From Cellulomonas sp. Y8 (GTDB lineage: Bacteria; Actinomycetota; Actinomycetes; Actinomycetales; Cellulomonadaceae): a stretch of DNA of 64,000 bases. The translations under genes and the position numbers were made by a program. Location of the stretch: assembly GCF_008033115.1 (NCBI RefSeq), contig NZ_CP041203.1, positions 3,348,001-3,412,000 of the forward strand. Reading direction: 5' to 3'. The notes under the pieces are model-generated. The model made no database searches and was not told where the DNA came from. It saw only the letters and a program-made list of their open reading frames with translations. Of this stretch, positions 9,498-22,324 are shown one piece after another (the first letter of the stretch is position 1; every line of letters starts with the position of its first letter).

Positions 9498-10858
9498 GGG
9501 CGTACCTCCTGCTCCTGCTGATCGCCGCGGCGGCGACCTACGTGCTGACGCCGCTGGCGCGGTGGTGCGCGCTCCGCTGGGGCGCGATCACGGCCGTGCG
9601 GAGCAGGGACGTGCACTCCATCCCGACGCCGCGGCTCGGCGGCCTGGCGATGTGGGCCGGGATCATGGTCGGCCTCGTCATGGCGAGCCAGCTGCCCTTC
9701 CTCGCGGACGTCTTCGACCGGCCGGAGCCGATCATCGGCATCGCCGCCGCGGCGACGATCGTGTGCGCGCTGGGCGTCGCGGACGACATCTGGGACCTGG
9801 ACTGGATGACGAAGCTGGTGGGCCAGGTGCTCGCCGCGTTCGTCATGGCGTCGATGGGCGTGCAGCTCTACCAGCTGCCGATCGACGGCGTGGTGCTGGG
9901 CTCCGACCGGATCTGGCTGGGCCTGACCGTGCTCGTGGTCGTCGTCGCGATGAACGCCGTGAACTTCGTCGACGGGCTGGACGGGCTCGCGGCGGGGCTG
10001 ATCGCCATCGGCGGCGCCGGGTTCTTCCTGTACTCCTACCAGCTCACCCGCGACGCCAGCCCGGGCGACTACTCCAACCTCGCGACGCTCGTCGTGGCGC
10101 TGCTCGTCGGCGCGTGCGTGGGCTTCCTGCCGCACAACTTCAACCCGGCGCGGATCTTCATGGGCGACTCCGGGTCGATGCTCATCGGCCTCGTGATCGC
10201 CGCGGCGGGCATCCAGGTGACCGGGCAGATCGACCCGGCGATCGCCTCCACGCGGCAGTCGTTCCCCGCGTTCCTGCCGATCCTGCTGCCGCTGGCCGTG
10301 CTGCTGCTGCCGCTGCTCGACATGGGCCTCGCGGTGATCCGCCGGGTGGGTTCCGGGAAGTCGCCGTTCCACCCGGACCGGATGCACCTGCACCACCGGA
10401 TGCTGGCGCTGGGCCACTCGCACCGGCGCGCGGTGATCATCCTGTACGTGTGGACGTTCGTCTTCACCGGCGCCGCGACCGCGCTCGTGTGGTTCTCCAC
10501 GACCGCGGTGCTCGTCGGGCTGGCCGTCGGCGTGCTGGCCGCGCTGGCGCTGACCCTCGGCCCGCTGCGCGGCCGCAGCACGGCGGGCGGCGGCACGCCC
10601 GGCGGTGGCCCCGGCGTGCGCCCGCCGACGGGGCCCGAGCCGGCGCCCGCGCCGCAGGCCGCCCCGGAGCACCGCGCCGCCGGCGCGCCCGCCCCGGCTC
10701 CCGCCCGGCACGCCGCCGACACGCACCGCCGGGCCTGGCACGCGGCCCCCGCCGCCGGCCCTTCGGTCGCCGCCGGCCCCGCGCCCGCCGCCGCGGCGCA
10801 CCCCCTGACCCGCCTGACCGACGCCCTGCACGACGCCGACCCGAGGACGGACCGATGA
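9494..10858 (+). CDS. undecaprenyl-phosphate GlcNAc-1-phosphate transferase family protein (WecA/TagO/MraY type)
   Basis: Polytopic transferase moving a sugar-1-phosphate from a UDP-sugar onto a polyprenyl phosphate, the first step of wall-polymer synthesis. There are about ten membrane segments. Catalytic motifs are GVADDIWDLDWMTKLVGQ (Asp-Asp), NFVDGLDGLAAGL and the histidine loop HLHHRMLALGHSHRRAV. About 95 C-terminal residues after the last helix are Ala/Pro-rich and probably disordered. GTG 9494 overlaps the tsaC stop. Homologues before the atp operon in actinobacteria are usually annotated WecA/Rfe; substrate specificity is not visible. Confidence 0.9.
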   Translation: MRAYLLLLLIAAAATYVLTPLARWCALRWGAITAVRSRDVHSIPTPRLGGLAMWAGIMVGLVMASQLPFLADVFDRPEPIIGIAAAATIVCALGVADDIWDLDWMTKLVGQVLAAFVMASMGVQLYQLPIDGVVLGSDRIWLGLTVLVVVVAMNAVNFVDGLDGLAAGLIAIGGAGFFLYSYQLTRDASPGDYSNLATLVVALLVGACVGFLPHNFNPARIFMGDSGSMLIGLVIAAAGIQVTGQIDPAIASTRQSFPAFLPILLPLAVLLLPLLDMGLAVIRRVGSGKSPFHPDRMHLHHRMLALGHSHRRAVIILYVWTFVFTGAATALVWFSTTAVLVGLAVGVLAALALTLGPLRGRSTAGGGTPGGGPGVRPPTGPEPAPAPQAAPEHRAAGAPAPAPARHAADTHRRAWHAAPAAGPSVAAGPAPAAAAHPLTRLTDALHDADPRTDR

Positions 10859-11361
10859 CCGACCCCACCACCGAGCCGACCCCCCGCCCGGGGGACAGCC
10901 CCGAGGTGGCCGCCGTGTTCCGCCGCGCGCTGCACGACATGATCTGGCTGGTCGCCGGCGTCACCGTCGTCGGCGTGGCCGTGGGCTGGCTCGTCGCGGG
11001 CCTGCCCGGGGTGTGGGGCGCGCTGATCGGCGCCGCCATCGCCCTGGTGTTCTCGGGGACCACGACGCTGTCGATGCTCAAGACCGACACCGCCGCTCCG
11101 GGCCGGATGATGGCCGTCATCATGGGCACCTGGCTGGGCAAGCTGGTCGTCGTGATCGTGGTGCTCGCGGTGCTGCGCGGCATGGACTTCTACGACCGGT
11201 ACGTGCTGGCCGTGGTGGTCGCGGTGGCCGTCATCGGGTCCGCGCTCCTCGACTACCGCGCGGTGTCGCGGGGCAGGGTGCCTTACGTGTCCCCTACAGG
11301 TGCTAGGCCCAAGGTCCCGAATGGGGACGAGCCGGACGGGTCCGGTCGTTCCGTAGGCTAG
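10855..11361 (+). CDS. AtpI-like small membrane protein
   Basis: A 168-residue protein with four predicted transmembrane helices (for example MIWLVAGVTVVGVAVGWLVAGLP and LGKLVVVIVVLAVLR), lying directly before atpB. Position and topology match the AtpI/Unc1-like proteins that assist c-ring assembly or Mg uptake, but similarity is only structural. ATG overlaps the stop of the preceding gene. Possible atp promoter hexamers (TAGGCT at 11354-11359 and 11359-11364) overlap its 3' end. Confidence 0.7.
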   Translation: MTDPTTEPTPRPGDSPEVAAVFRRALHDMIWLVAGVTVVGVAVGWLVAGLPGVWGALIGAAIALVFSGTTTLSMLKTDTAAPGRMMAVIMGTWLGKLVVVIVVLAVLRGMDFYDRYVLAVVVAVAVIGSALLDYRAVSRGRVPYVSPTGARPKVPNGDEPDGSGRSVG

Positions 11362-11402
11362 GCTTCCAGCCGAACCACCCACGACGGCCGGGTCCCGGCG
11401 CG

Positions 11403-12272
11403 GTGACCCGCACCTCGAGGCACCCGACGCCGCGAGCCTTCGACCTACAGGAGACTGCTCTGTCCAGCCTTGCGACGATCCTGCCGCTCGCTGCCGAAGG
11501 CGAGTCCGGGTTCCACAAGCCGTCGATCGCCGAGTTCTTCCCTCCCGCCATCTGGTTCGAGGGCACGATCTTCGAGATCAATCGCATCCAGGTCGTGCGC
11601 TTCGTCGCCGTCGCGGTGCTGCTGACCATCATGGTCATCGCCGCGCGCCGGGCCCGCCTGGTGCCGCGCCGCGGCCAGAACATGGCCGAGATGCTGCTCG
11701 ACTTCGTCCGGATCAACGTCGCCCAGGACATCCTCGGCAAGGAGAAGGCGCCGAAGTACGTCGCGCTCCTGACGACGATCTTCTTCGCGATCTTCGCCTT
11801 CAACATCACGGGCGTCATCCCGTTCCTCAACATCGCGGGCACCTCGCTGATCGGCCTGCCGGTCATGCTGGCCCTCTGGGTGTACGTGATGTACCTGGGC
11901 GCCGGCGTCAAGGCGCACGGCGTGGGCGGGTTCCTCAAGACCAGCCTGTTCCCCCCGGGCGTGCCGTGGCCGCTGTACATCCTGCTGGCGCCGGTGGAGT
12001 TCCTGCAGGTGTTCGTCCTGCGGCCCGTCACGCTGGCGATCCGGCTCATGGCCAACATGGTCGCCGGGCACCTCATGCTGGTGCTCTGCTTCTCGGCCAC
12101 CCAGTTCCTGCTGTTCGAGGCGAGCGGCGGCCTGAAGCCCTTCGGCGCGCTCACCCTCGCGGGCGGCTTCGCGATCACCCTGTTCGAGGTGTTCGTCGCC
12201 GCGCTGCAGGCCTACATCTTCGTCGTCCTGACGGCCGTGTACCTGAGCCAGTCCATCGAGGACGAGCACTGA
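11403..12272 (+). CDS. atpB: ATP synthase Fo subunit a
   Basis: Membrane subunit forming the proton half-channels against the c-ring. Five or six helices are visible, and the essential arginine lies in VTLAIRLMANMVAGH. GTG 11403 is the first conventional start but has no ribosome binding site. A good CAGGAG lies at about 11448-11453, 6 bases before an in-frame CTG at 11460 (LSSLATILPLAAEG). The true product may therefore start at CTG and have 270 residues rather than 289. First gene of the atpBEFHAGDC operon. Confidence 0.93.
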   Translation: MTRTSRHPTPRAFDLQETALSSLATILPLAAEGESGFHKPSIAEFFPPAIWFEGTIFEINRIQVVRFVAVAVLLTIMVIAARRARLVPRRGQNMAEMLLDFVRINVAQDILGKEKAPKYVALLTTIFFAIFAFNITGVIPFLNIAGTSLIGLPVMLALWVYVMYLGAGVKAHGVGGFLKTSLFPPGVPWPLYILLAPVEFLQVFVLRPVTLAIRLMANMVAGHLMLVLCFSATQFLLFEASGGLKPFGALTLAGGFAITLFEVFVAALQAYIFVVLTAVYLSQSIEDEH

Positions 12273-12277
12273 CCTGA

Positions 12278-13211
<934 letters not shown>

Positions 13212-13212
<1 letters not shown>

Positions 13213-14024
13213 TGCGAGGGACGAGCCGGGCGTCGCTGGCCGCCGCGGAGGGCCGGTTCGAGCCGGTGCTGCGGACGGCCGGCGCCGAGGGGCTGCTGCT
13301 CGGCGAGCAGCTGTTCGCGCTGGTCGACGCGCTGGACTCGTCCGGCTCGCTGCGGCGCACCCTCACCGACCCGTCGGCCGCGGGCGAGGCCAAGGCCGCG
13401 CTCGCGACCCGGCTGCTGGCCGGCGCCGACCCCCGCGTGGCCGAGGCCGCGCAGGGGCTGGTGCGGGCGCGGTGGTCCGAGGAGGGCGACCTCGCCGACG
13501 CCGCCGAGCAGCTGGCCTTCTCGGCCGTGCTCGCGTCGGCCGAGGCCGACGGCACGATCGAGCAGGTCCAGGAGGAGCTGTTCCGGCTCGGCCGGGCGCT
13601 CGCCGGTCAGCGCGAGGTGCGCCGCCGGCTGTACGACGACACGCTGCACGCCCAGGCGCGCGGCGAGCTCGTCGACCGGCTGACGGCCGGGACCGGCGCG
13701 ACGGCGACCCGCGTGCTCGCGCGCCGGGCGGCCGTGGCGCCGCGCGGCCGCCGGTACGTCGCGACCCTCGGGCACCTCGGTGACCTGATCGCCGAGCGCC
13801 GGAGCCGCACGGTCGCCACGGTCACCACCGCGGCCGACCTGGGTCCCGCTCAGCGGGCCCGGCTCGCGGAGATCCTCGGCCGCGCCTACGGGCGCGAGAT
13901 CCAGGTGCAGGTCCTGGTGGACCCGCACGTCCTGGGCGGCCTGCGCGTGCAGGTCGGCCCCGAGGTGATCGACGCGACCGTGCTCGCACGGCTGGCGGAC
14001 GCACGCCGACGACTTGCCAGCTGA
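13212..14024 (+). CDS. atpH: ATP synthase F1 subunit delta
   Basis: Connects the peripheral stalk to the alpha/beta head. The protein has 270 residues, longer than the roughly 180 of E. coli, as is usual in actinobacteria, where delta carries an N-terminal extension. The C-terminal [28 protein letters not shown] matches the conserved delta end. ATG 13212 overlaps the atpF stop by one base. Confidence 0.94.
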
Positions 14025-14108
14025 CGGGCCCGACGGCCCGCCGTCAACGACCAGTTCACCCACGTGGTACCGCATGCCGCGGGCGTGCTGCACGACAGGA
14101 GAGATGCC

Positions 14109-15737
14109 ATGAGCGAGCTGCAGATCCGGCCGGAGGACATCCGCGCCGCGCTGGACAGCTTCGTCACGACGTACGAGCCCACCGGCGCCGCCGCCGAGGA
14201 GGTCGGGCGGGTCACCCTGGCCGGCGACGGGATCGCCCGGGTCGAGGGCCTGCCGGGCGCGATGGCCAACGAGCTGCTCCGCTTCGAGGACGGCACGCTG
14301 GGCCTCGCGCTCAACCTCGACGTCCGCGAGATCGGCGTCATCGTCCTCGGCGAGTTCACCGGCATCGAGGAGGGTCAGGAGGTCCGCCGCACCGGCGAGG
14401 TCCTGTCCGTCCCGGTCGGCGACGCCTTCCTCGGCCGCGTGGTCGACCCGCTGGGTCAGCCGATCGACGGCCTCGGCGAGATCGTCTCCGAGGGCCGCCG
14501 CGCGCTCGAGCTCCAGGCCCCGGGCGTCATGGCCCGCAAGTCGGTGCACGAGCCGCTGCAGACCGGCATCAAGGCGATCGACTCGATGATCCCGATCGGC
14601 CGCGGCCAGCGGCAGCTCGTCATCGGCGACCGCCAGACCGGCAAGACGGCCATCGCGATCGACACGATCCTCAACCAGAAGGCCAACTGGGAGACCGGCG
14701 ACCCGGAGCAGCAGGTCCGCTGCATCTACGTCGCCATCGGCCAGAAGGGCTCCACCATCGCCGCCGTCCGCGGCGCCCTGGAGGAGGCCGGCGCCCTGGA
14801 GTACACGACGATCGTCGCAGCCCCGGCGTCCGACCCGGCCGGCTTCAAGTACCTGGCGCCCTACACGGGCTCGGCCATCGGCCAGCACTGGATGTACGGC
14901 GGCAAGCACGTCCTCATCGTGTTCGACGACCTGTCGAAGCAGGCCGAGGCGTACCGCGCCGTGTCCCTGCTGCTGCGCCGCCCGCCGGGCCGCGAGGCGT
15001 ACCCGGGCGACGTGTTCTACCTGCACTCCCGCCTGCTGGAGCGTTGCGCGAAGCTGTCCGACGAGCTCGGCGGCGGCTCGATGACCGGCCTGCCGTTCAT
15101 CGAGACCAAGGCCAACGACGTCTCGGCGTACATCCCGACCAACGTCATCTCCATCACGGACGGCCAGATCTTCCTGCAGTCCGACCTGTTCAACGCGGAC
15201 CAGCGCCCCGCCGTCGACGTCGGCATCTCGGTGTCCCGCGTCGGTGGTGCCGCGCAGGTCAAGGCGATGAAGCAGGTCTCGGGCACGCTGAAGCTCGACC
15301 TGGCGCAGTACCGGTCGCTCGAGGCGTTCGCGATGTTCGCGTCCGACCTGGACGCCGCGTCCCGCGCGCAGCTGACCCGTGGCGCCCGCCTGATGGAGCT
15401 GCTCAAGCAGCCCCAGTACTCGCCGTTCCCGGTCGAGGAGCAGGTGGCGTCGATCTGGGCCGGCACCAAGGGCAAGCTGGACGACGTGCCGGTCGAGGAC
15501 GTCCGCCGGTTCGAGTCCGAGCTGCTGGACCACCTGCGCCGCAACACGGACGTGCTCAGCACGATCGCGGAGACGGGCAAGCTCGGCGACGACCTGGAGG
15601 ACAAGCTGTCCGCCGCCGTCGACGAGTTCCGTCACGGGTTCCTCAAGGGCGACGGCACGCCGCTGGTCGGCGCCGAGCAGCCCGAGGACGAGACCCCGGT
15701 CGAGCAGGAGCAGATCGTCCGGCAGAAGAAGGCCTGA
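14109..15737 (+). CDS. atpA: ATP synthase F1 subunit alpha
   Basis: Non-catalytic nucleotide-binding subunit, 542 residues. P-loop GDRQTGKT at 173-180. The alpha-type signature [14 protein letters not shown] follows. ATG 14109 is preceded by AGGAGA and begins [11 protein letters not shown]; an upstream in-frame GTG at 14064 lacks a ribosome site. The C-terminus has an acidic tail after the helical bundle. Confidence 0.97.
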   Translation: MSELQIRPEDIRAALDSFVTTYEPTGAAAEEVGRVTLAGDGIARVEGLPGAMANELLRFEDGTLGLALNLDVREIGVIVLGEFTGIEEGQEVRRTGEVLSVPVGDAFLGRVVDPLGQPIDGLGEIVSEGRRALELQAPGVMARKSVHEPLQTGIKAIDSMIPIGRGQRQLVIGDRQTGKTAIAIDTILNQKANWETGDPEQQVRCIYVAIGQKGSTIAAVRGALEEAGALEYTTIVAAPASDPAGFKYLAPYTGSAIGQHWMYGGKHVLIVFDDLSKQAEAYRAVSLLLRRPPGREAYPGDVFYLHSRLLERCAKLSDELGGGSMTGLPFIETKANDVSAYIPTNVISITDGQIFLQSDLFNADQRPAVDVGISVSRVGGAAQVKAMKQVSGTLKLDLAQYRSLEAFAMFASDLDAASRAQLTRGARLMELLKQPQYSPFPVEEQVASIWAGTKGKLDDVPVEDVRRFESELLDHLRRNTDVLSTIAETGKLGDDLEDKLSAAVDEFRHGFLKGDGTPLVGAEQPEDETPVEQEQIVRQKKA

Positions 15738-18185
<2,448 letters not shown>

Positions 18186-18250
18186 CGCAGGCGTCGCCCG
18201 CTCCACCCGCACCACCCTCGATCCACCCCCTTCCAGGAGGTTCTCGTCCC

Positions 18251-18532
18251 ATGGCCCAGCTCGAGGTCGACCTCGTCGACACCGACGGCACCATCTGGTC
18301 CGGCGACGCGCGTCAGGTGAGCGCGCCCGCCTCGGACGGCGAGATCGGCATCCTGGCCGGGCACACCCCGGTCCTCTCCGTGCTCCGGCGCGGAGAGGTC
18401 CGGGTGATCGAGGCCGGCGGGACGGTGCACCGCTGGGCGGTCGAGGGGGGCTTCCTCTCCGTCGACGGCGACCAGGTGACCGTCGTCGTCGACGCCGCCG
18501 AGGCGGTGGCCTCCGGCACGTCCGGCCGCTGA
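18251..18532 (+). CDS. atpC: ATP synthase F1 subunit epsilon, short form
   Basis: Only 93 residues. It contains the N-terminal beta-sandwich (EVDLVDTDGTIWSGDARQVSAPASDGEIGILAGHTPVLS) but ends just after it, so the C-terminal two-helix regulatory domain is missing. Related Micrococcales also have short epsilons, so this is probably normal rather than a truncation. ATG 18251 has a strong AGGAGG site. Loss of the helices predicts no epsilon-type inhibition of ATP hydrolysis. Confidence 0.94.
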   Translation: MAQLEVDLVDTDGTIWSGDARQVSAPASDGEIGILAGHTPVLSVLRRGEVRVIEAGGTVHRWAVEGGFLSVDGDQVTVVVDAAEAVASGTSGR

Positions 18533-18548
18533 CGTCGGCGGGCAGGCC

Positions 18549-18971
18549 GTGACCGGGCACCAGATCGCGTTCCTCGCGCTGCTGCTCGTCGTGGCCGCGC
18601 TGGTGGTCGTGGGCCTCGGCCTGTCCCGGTGGAGCAGCCTCACCCGGCGGGTGGGGTCCTTCCGCTGCTCGCTGCGGGTCGGCACCCGCTGGTCCCGCGG
18701 CATCGCGCACTACGGCGCCCGCCACCTGTACTGGTGGCGGCTGCGCTCGCTCGCCCCGCGCCCCGGCCAGGTCTGGCCGCGCGGCGGCATGGAGGTGCTG
18801 GAGCGCACCGCGGTGGACGCCGCGGTGTCCGGCGGTCCGTACCTGGTGCGCTGCCGGGTCCCGGGCCCGGCCGGCGCCGAGGAGGTCGAGCTGCTCATGA
18901 CGCCCGAGGCGTACGCCGGGCTGACGTCCTGGCTCGAGGCCGCCCCGCCGGTGCCGCACCACGTGATCTGA
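18549..18971 (+). CDS. DUF2550 family membrane-anchored protein
   Basis: A 140-residue protein with one N-terminal membrane helix ([18 protein letters not shown]), then the conserved [19 protein letters not shown] and [13 protein letters not shown] region typical of DUF2550. The family is restricted to actinobacteria and commonly follows atpC. Its function is unknown. GTG 18549 begins 16 bases after the atpC stop, so it belongs to the atp transcript. Confidence 0.85.
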   Translation: MTGHQIAFLALLLVVAALVVVGLGLSRWSSLTRRVGSFRCSLRVGTRWSRGIAHYGARHLYWWRLRSLAPRPGQVWPRGGMEVLERTAVDAAVSGGPYLVRCRVPGPAGAEEVELLMTPEAYAGLTSWLEAAPPVPHHVI

Positions 18972-18988
18972 CCGTCGTAAGGACTCCC

Positions 18989-19684
18989 ATGCGCCTGCTC
19001 GTCGCGCGCTGCTCGGCCCGGTACAGCGGCCGGCTCAACGCCCACCTGCCCCTCGCGACCCGGCTGGTCGTGGTCAAGGCGGACGGCTCGGTGCTGCTGC
19101 ACTCCGACGGCGGCTCGTACAAGCCGCTCAACTGGATGAGCCCGCCGTGCACGCTGCGCACCGAGGACGCCGCGGGCGAGGCGCTCGAGCGCGGCGTCGC
19201 CCAGGTGTGGACCGTGCAGCACACCAAGAGCGACGACCGGCTGGTCATCGAGGTGCACGAGGTGCTGCACGACTCCGACCACGACCTGGGCGTCGACCCC
19301 GGCCTGATCAAGGACGGCGTCGAGGCGCACCTGCAGGAGCTCATGGCCGCGCAGATCGACGTCCTCGGCGCGGGTCACACGCTGGTGCGCCGCGAGTTCC
19401 CGACCGCGATCGGCCCGGTCGACATCCTCGCGAAGGACGCGGCCGGAGCCACGGTGGCCGTCGAGATCAAGCGCCGCGGCGACATCGACGGTGTCGAGCA
19501 GCTGACCCGGTACCTGGAGCTGCTGAACCGCGACCCGCTGCTCGCGCCCGTGCGGGGCGTGTTCGCGGCGCAGGAGATCAAGCCGCAGGCGCGGGTCCTG
19601 GCCACGGACCGCGGCATCGCGTGCCTGGTGCTGGACTACGACGCGATGCGCGGCGTCGACGACGTGGACTCCCGGCTGTTCTGA
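18989..19684 (+). CDS. nucS: mismatch-specific endonuclease NucS/EndoMS
   Basis: A 231-residue DUF91 nuclease that cuts mismatched DNA and provides the non-canonical mismatch repair of actinobacteria and archaea lacking MutS/MutL. The N-terminal dimer/DNA-binding domain ([18 protein letters not shown]) is followed by the restriction-enzyme-like catalytic core, including [21 protein letters not shown]. In studied homologues the protein docks on the sliding clamp. ATG 18989 is chosen from the conserved start [15 protein letters not shown]. It ends the atp transcription unit and is followed by a perfect hairpin. Confidence 0.93.
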   Translation: MRLLVARCSARYSGRLNAHLPLATRLVVVKADGSVLLHSDGGSYKPLNWMSPPCTLRTEDAAGEALERGVAQVWTVQHTKSDDRLVIEVHEVLHDSDHDLGVDPGLIKDGVEAHLQELMAAQIDVLGAGHTLVRREFPTAIGPVDILAKDAAGATVAVEIKRRGDIDGVEQLTRYLELLNRDPLLAPVRGVFAAQEIKPQARVLATDRGIACLVLDYDAMRGVDDVDSRLF

Positions 19685-19701
19685 CCGGGTTCCTGCGTCG
19701 A

Positions 19702-19752
19702 GTGGAAGGTTCTGACCGACACGCCGTCGGCGTGTCGGTCAGAACCTTCCAC
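19702..19752. terminator. perfect 24-bp palindrome after nucS
   Basis: Arms 19702-19725 and 19729-19752 are a perfect inverted repeat with a 3-base loop. Each arm also holds a short internal symmetry (GGTTCTGACC). It lies between nucS and nagA and is the likely end of the atp-nucS transcript. It has the same length and style as the other long palindromes of the window but a different sequence. Confidence 0.75.
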
Positions 19753-19783
19753 CCAACTGCGTCGGCCGGGTTCGAGCGTGCGC

Positions 19784-19798
19784 CATGATGGGCCCGTG
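19784..19798 (+). promoter_or_regulatory. possible leaderless promoter of nagA
   Basis: A -10-like CATGAT (19784-19789) lies 6 bases before GTG 19796, which would put the transcription start at or next to the start codon. No ribosome binding site or good -35 is seen. Confidence 0.35.
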
Positions 19799-21070
19799 AC
19801 CACCGCCGACACCGCCCCCGCCGCCGTCGTCCTGCGCGGGGAGGTGGTGACGCCCTCCGAGGTCCTGCCCGACGGCGCCGTCGTGCTCGCCGAGGGCCGC
19901 ATCGCCTGGGTCGGGCCCGCCGCGCAGGTCCCCGGGCGCTGGGCCGACGAGGTCCCGCCCGCCCCGGCCCCCGGGACGACCCTGCTCCCCGGGCTGGTCG
20001 ACCTGCACGACCACGGCGGCGGCGGGTCGAGCTTCCCGGACGCGACCACCCGCGACGAGGCCCTGGTCGCCGTGCGCGAGCACCTGCGGCACGGCACGAC
20101 GAGCCTGGTCGCCTCGCTGGTCACGGCGCCCCGGGACGTGCTGCTGGCGCGCGCGGCGCTGCTGGCGGACCTGGTGGAGTCGGGCGACCTGGTCGGCGTC
20201 CACGCGGAGGGACCGTTCCTGTCGGTCGACCGGTGCGGGGCGCAGAACCCGGCGGACATGCTGGCCGGGGACCCCGCGCTGGTCGCGGACCTGGTGGCCG
20301 CCGCGCGCGGGCACCTGGTGACGATGACGGTCGCCCCGGAGGTCCCGGGGGTGGCGGACGGCACGGGCGCCGCGGGGGCCGGCGACGGCGCGGACGTGCT
20401 GGCCGCGCTGGTGCGCGGGGGCGTCGTGCCGTCGATCGGGCACACGGACGCCGCGTCGGAGCAGGTGGACGTCGCGGTGCACCGGGCGCGAGCCCTGCTG
20501 ACCGGGCGCCTCGGCGCGCCGGGCCGGTCGCCGCGGCCCACCGCCACGCACCTGTTCAACGGCATGCGCCCGCTGCACCACCGCGACCCCGGCCCGATCG
20601 CCGCCTGCCTGGCCGCCGCCGCGCGCGGGGACCTGGTGGTCGAGCTCGTCGCGGACGGCACCCACCTGGCCGACGGCACCGTGCGGGCCGTCTTCGACCT
20701 GGTGGGCCCGGGCTCGATCGCGCTGGTCACCGACGCGATGGCCGCGGCGGGCATGGCGGACGGCGACTACCGGCTCGGGCCGATGGCGGTCCGGGTGGGC
20801 GGCGGGGTGGCGCGGATCCTGGCCGACGACGGCTCGGCCGGCGCGATCGCCGGCGGGACGGCGCACCTGCTGGACGTGGTGCGGACCGTGGTCGGTGCCG
20901 GGATCGGGCTGGTGGCGGCGGTGCGCGCCGCGGCGACGACGCCCGCGGAGGTCCTGGGCCGGCCCGACCTGGGCGCGCTGACGGTCGGGCGGCGCGCGGA
21001 CGTGGTCGTGACGGACGAGGACCTGGCGCCGGTCGCGGTGTACCGCGCGGGGCGGCTGGTCACGGCCTGA
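19796..21070 (+). CDS. nagA: N-acetylglucosamine-6-phosphate deacetylase
   Basis: Amidohydrolase converting GlcNAc-6-P to glucosamine-6-P in amino-sugar and chitin use or wall recycling. The metal motif LVDLHDHGGGG has His71 and His73. HAEGPFLSV supplies the metal-binding Glu, THLFNGMRPLHHRDPG the second-shell histidines and VTDAMAAAGM the catalytic Asp. The length of 424 residues is slightly above the usual 380-400. GTG 19796 is preferred over GTG 19778 because of the -10 spacing. It converges with a LacI regulator 16 bases downstream; no nagB is in the window. Confidence 0.92.
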   Translation: MTTADTAPAAVVLRGEVVTPSEVLPDGAVVLAEGRIAWVGPAAQVPGRWADEVPPAPAPGTTLLPGLVDLHDHGGGGSSFPDATTRDEALVAVREHLRHGTTSLVASLVTAPRDVLLARAALLADLVESGDLVGVHAEGPFLSVDRCGAQNPADMLAGDPALVADLVAAARGHLVTMTVAPEVPGVADGTGAAGAGDGADVLAALVRGGVVPSIGHTDAASEQVDVAVHRARALLTGRLGAPGRSPRPTATHLFNGMRPLHHRDPGPIAACLAAAARGDLVVELVADGTHLADGTVRAVFDLVGPGSIALVTDAMAAAGMADGDYRLGPMAVRVGGGVARILADDGSAGAIAGGTAHLLDVVRTVVGAGIGLVAAVRAAATTPAEVLGRPDLGALTVGRRADVVVTDEDLAPVAVYRAGRLVTA

Positions 21071-21086
21071 CGCGGCGCCGCGGGAC

Positions 21087-22103
21087 TCAGCCCGCGCGCG
21101 TCCCGGCGGGCGCCGTCACGCTGCCGTGGTCGGCGAAGGCGGGGGAGACCAGGCGCGTCTCGGCGGTGTCCTCGCCGGACAGGCGGGCCATCACCATCTC
21201 GACCGCGATCCGCCCGATCCGCTCGCCCGGCACCTCGATGAGCGACACCGGCACGGGCAGGCCCGCGGCCATCTCCGCCGGGCTGACGGCCACGATCGAC
21301 AGGTCGTCCGGCACGCGCAGGCCGCGCTCGGCCGCCCGGGCCAGCAGCCCGCCGAGGGCCGCCTCGTTGTGCACGACGAGACCCGTGGTGCCCGGGTGCC
21401 GCGCGAGCACCGCGTCCAGGGCGGCGGCGCCGCCGGAGAAGGTCGGCTCGGCCGGCACGACCGCGGCCTCGACCCCGGCCGCGGCGGCCTGCTCCAGCAC
21501 GCCCTGCCGCATGCGCACGGCGTAGTTCGCGCGGTGGTCGAGCCGGTCCTGGGACGCCCCGACCAGGACGAGCCGGTGGTGGCCGTGCCCGGCGAGCTCG
21601 CGGACGGCCAGCCGGCCCGCCCCGGCGAAGTCGAGGTCGACGCAGCTGAGCCCGGTGGTGTCGTCGGGGACGCCGATGAGGATGCTCGGCAGCGCCAGCG
21701 CGCGCAGCGCGGGGAGCCGGGCGTCCTCGGACTCGATGTCCATCACGATCAGGGCGTCGGCCGTCGAGCTCGCCGCGACCCGGTCGATGCCCTGGGCGTC
21801 GTCCTGGGTGAGCACGAGGACGTCGTGGTCGTGCTCACGCGCGGTGGTCACGACGCCGCCGACGAACTGCATGATGATCTGCACGTTGATCCCCGGCCGG
21901 AACGGCACCATCAGGGCGATCACGTTGCTGCGGCTGGACGCCAGGGCGCGGGCGCCGGCGTGCGGGCGGTACCCGAGCTCGGCGATGGCGCGCTGCACCC
22001 GGTCGCGGGTGGGGCCGGAGATCGTGCGCTTGCCGCTCAGCACGTAGCTGACGGTCGACACGGACACCCCCGCCGCGCGGGCCACGTCCCCGATGGTCGC
22101 CAT
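21087..22103 (-). CDS. LacI-family transcriptional regulator 1
   Basis: A 338-residue sugar-responsive repressor. The N-terminal helix-turn-helix is ATIGDVARAAGVSVSTVSYVL, with a hinge around ELGYRPHAGARALAS, then a periplasmic-binding-protein-like effector domain. ATG 22103 is preceded by a -10-like TACCCT (minus strand, 22110-22115) at 6 bases, so it may be leaderless. It is divergent from LacI regulator 2 and converges with nagA. The operator-like palindrome at 22196-22209 is the closest candidate site. Which genes it controls is not shown by the sequence. Confidence 0.9.
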   Translation of the reverse strand: MATIGDVARAAGVSVSTVSYVLSGKRTISGPTRDRVQRAIAELGYRPHAGARALASSRSNVIALMVPFRPGINVQIIMQFVGGVVTTAREHDHDVLVLTQDDAQGIDRVAASSTADALIVMDIESEDARLPALRALALPSILIGVPDDTTGLSCVDLDFAGAGRLAVRELAGHGHHRLVLVGASQDRLDHRANYAVRMRQGVLEQAAAAGVEAAVVPAEPTFSGGAAALDAVLARHPGTTGLVVHNEAALGGLLARAAERGLRVPDDLSIVAVSPAEMAAGLPVPVSLIEVPGERIGRIAVEMVMARLSGEDTAETRLVSPAFADHGSVTAPAGTRAG

Positions 22104-22195
22104 CCGCCCAGGGTAGTGGGGGTGCGGCGTCCCCCGGCGCAGGTCGGGGCGCGGGTGCGTGCCGGCACCTGGACGAGGAGCAGTGGCGCGCTGAG

Positions 22196-22209
22196 GCGAA
22201 GCGCTTCGC
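22196..22209. promoter_or_regulatory. LacI-type operator 1
   Basis: GCGAAGCGCTTCGC is a perfect 14-base palindrome with the central CG typical of LacI-family operators, 93 bases upstream of LacI-1. Confidence 0.65.
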
Positions 22210-22293
22210 GGTGTGCAAGCGGTTCGACGCGGGGTCGGGCACAGGTGCGCCGTTCGCGCGATTCGTCCTACGTGTGCCGCGCGTTCCCGCGGT

Positions 22294-22324
22294 TTGACGT
22301 CGGGCGCGATCCATCGCCTACTAT
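22294..22324 (+). promoter_or_regulatory. possible promoter of LacI-2
   Basis: TTGACG (22294-22299) and TACTAT (22319-22324) are separated by 19 bases. The operator at 22322-22339 overlaps the -10, a position suited to repression. Confidence 0.45.
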
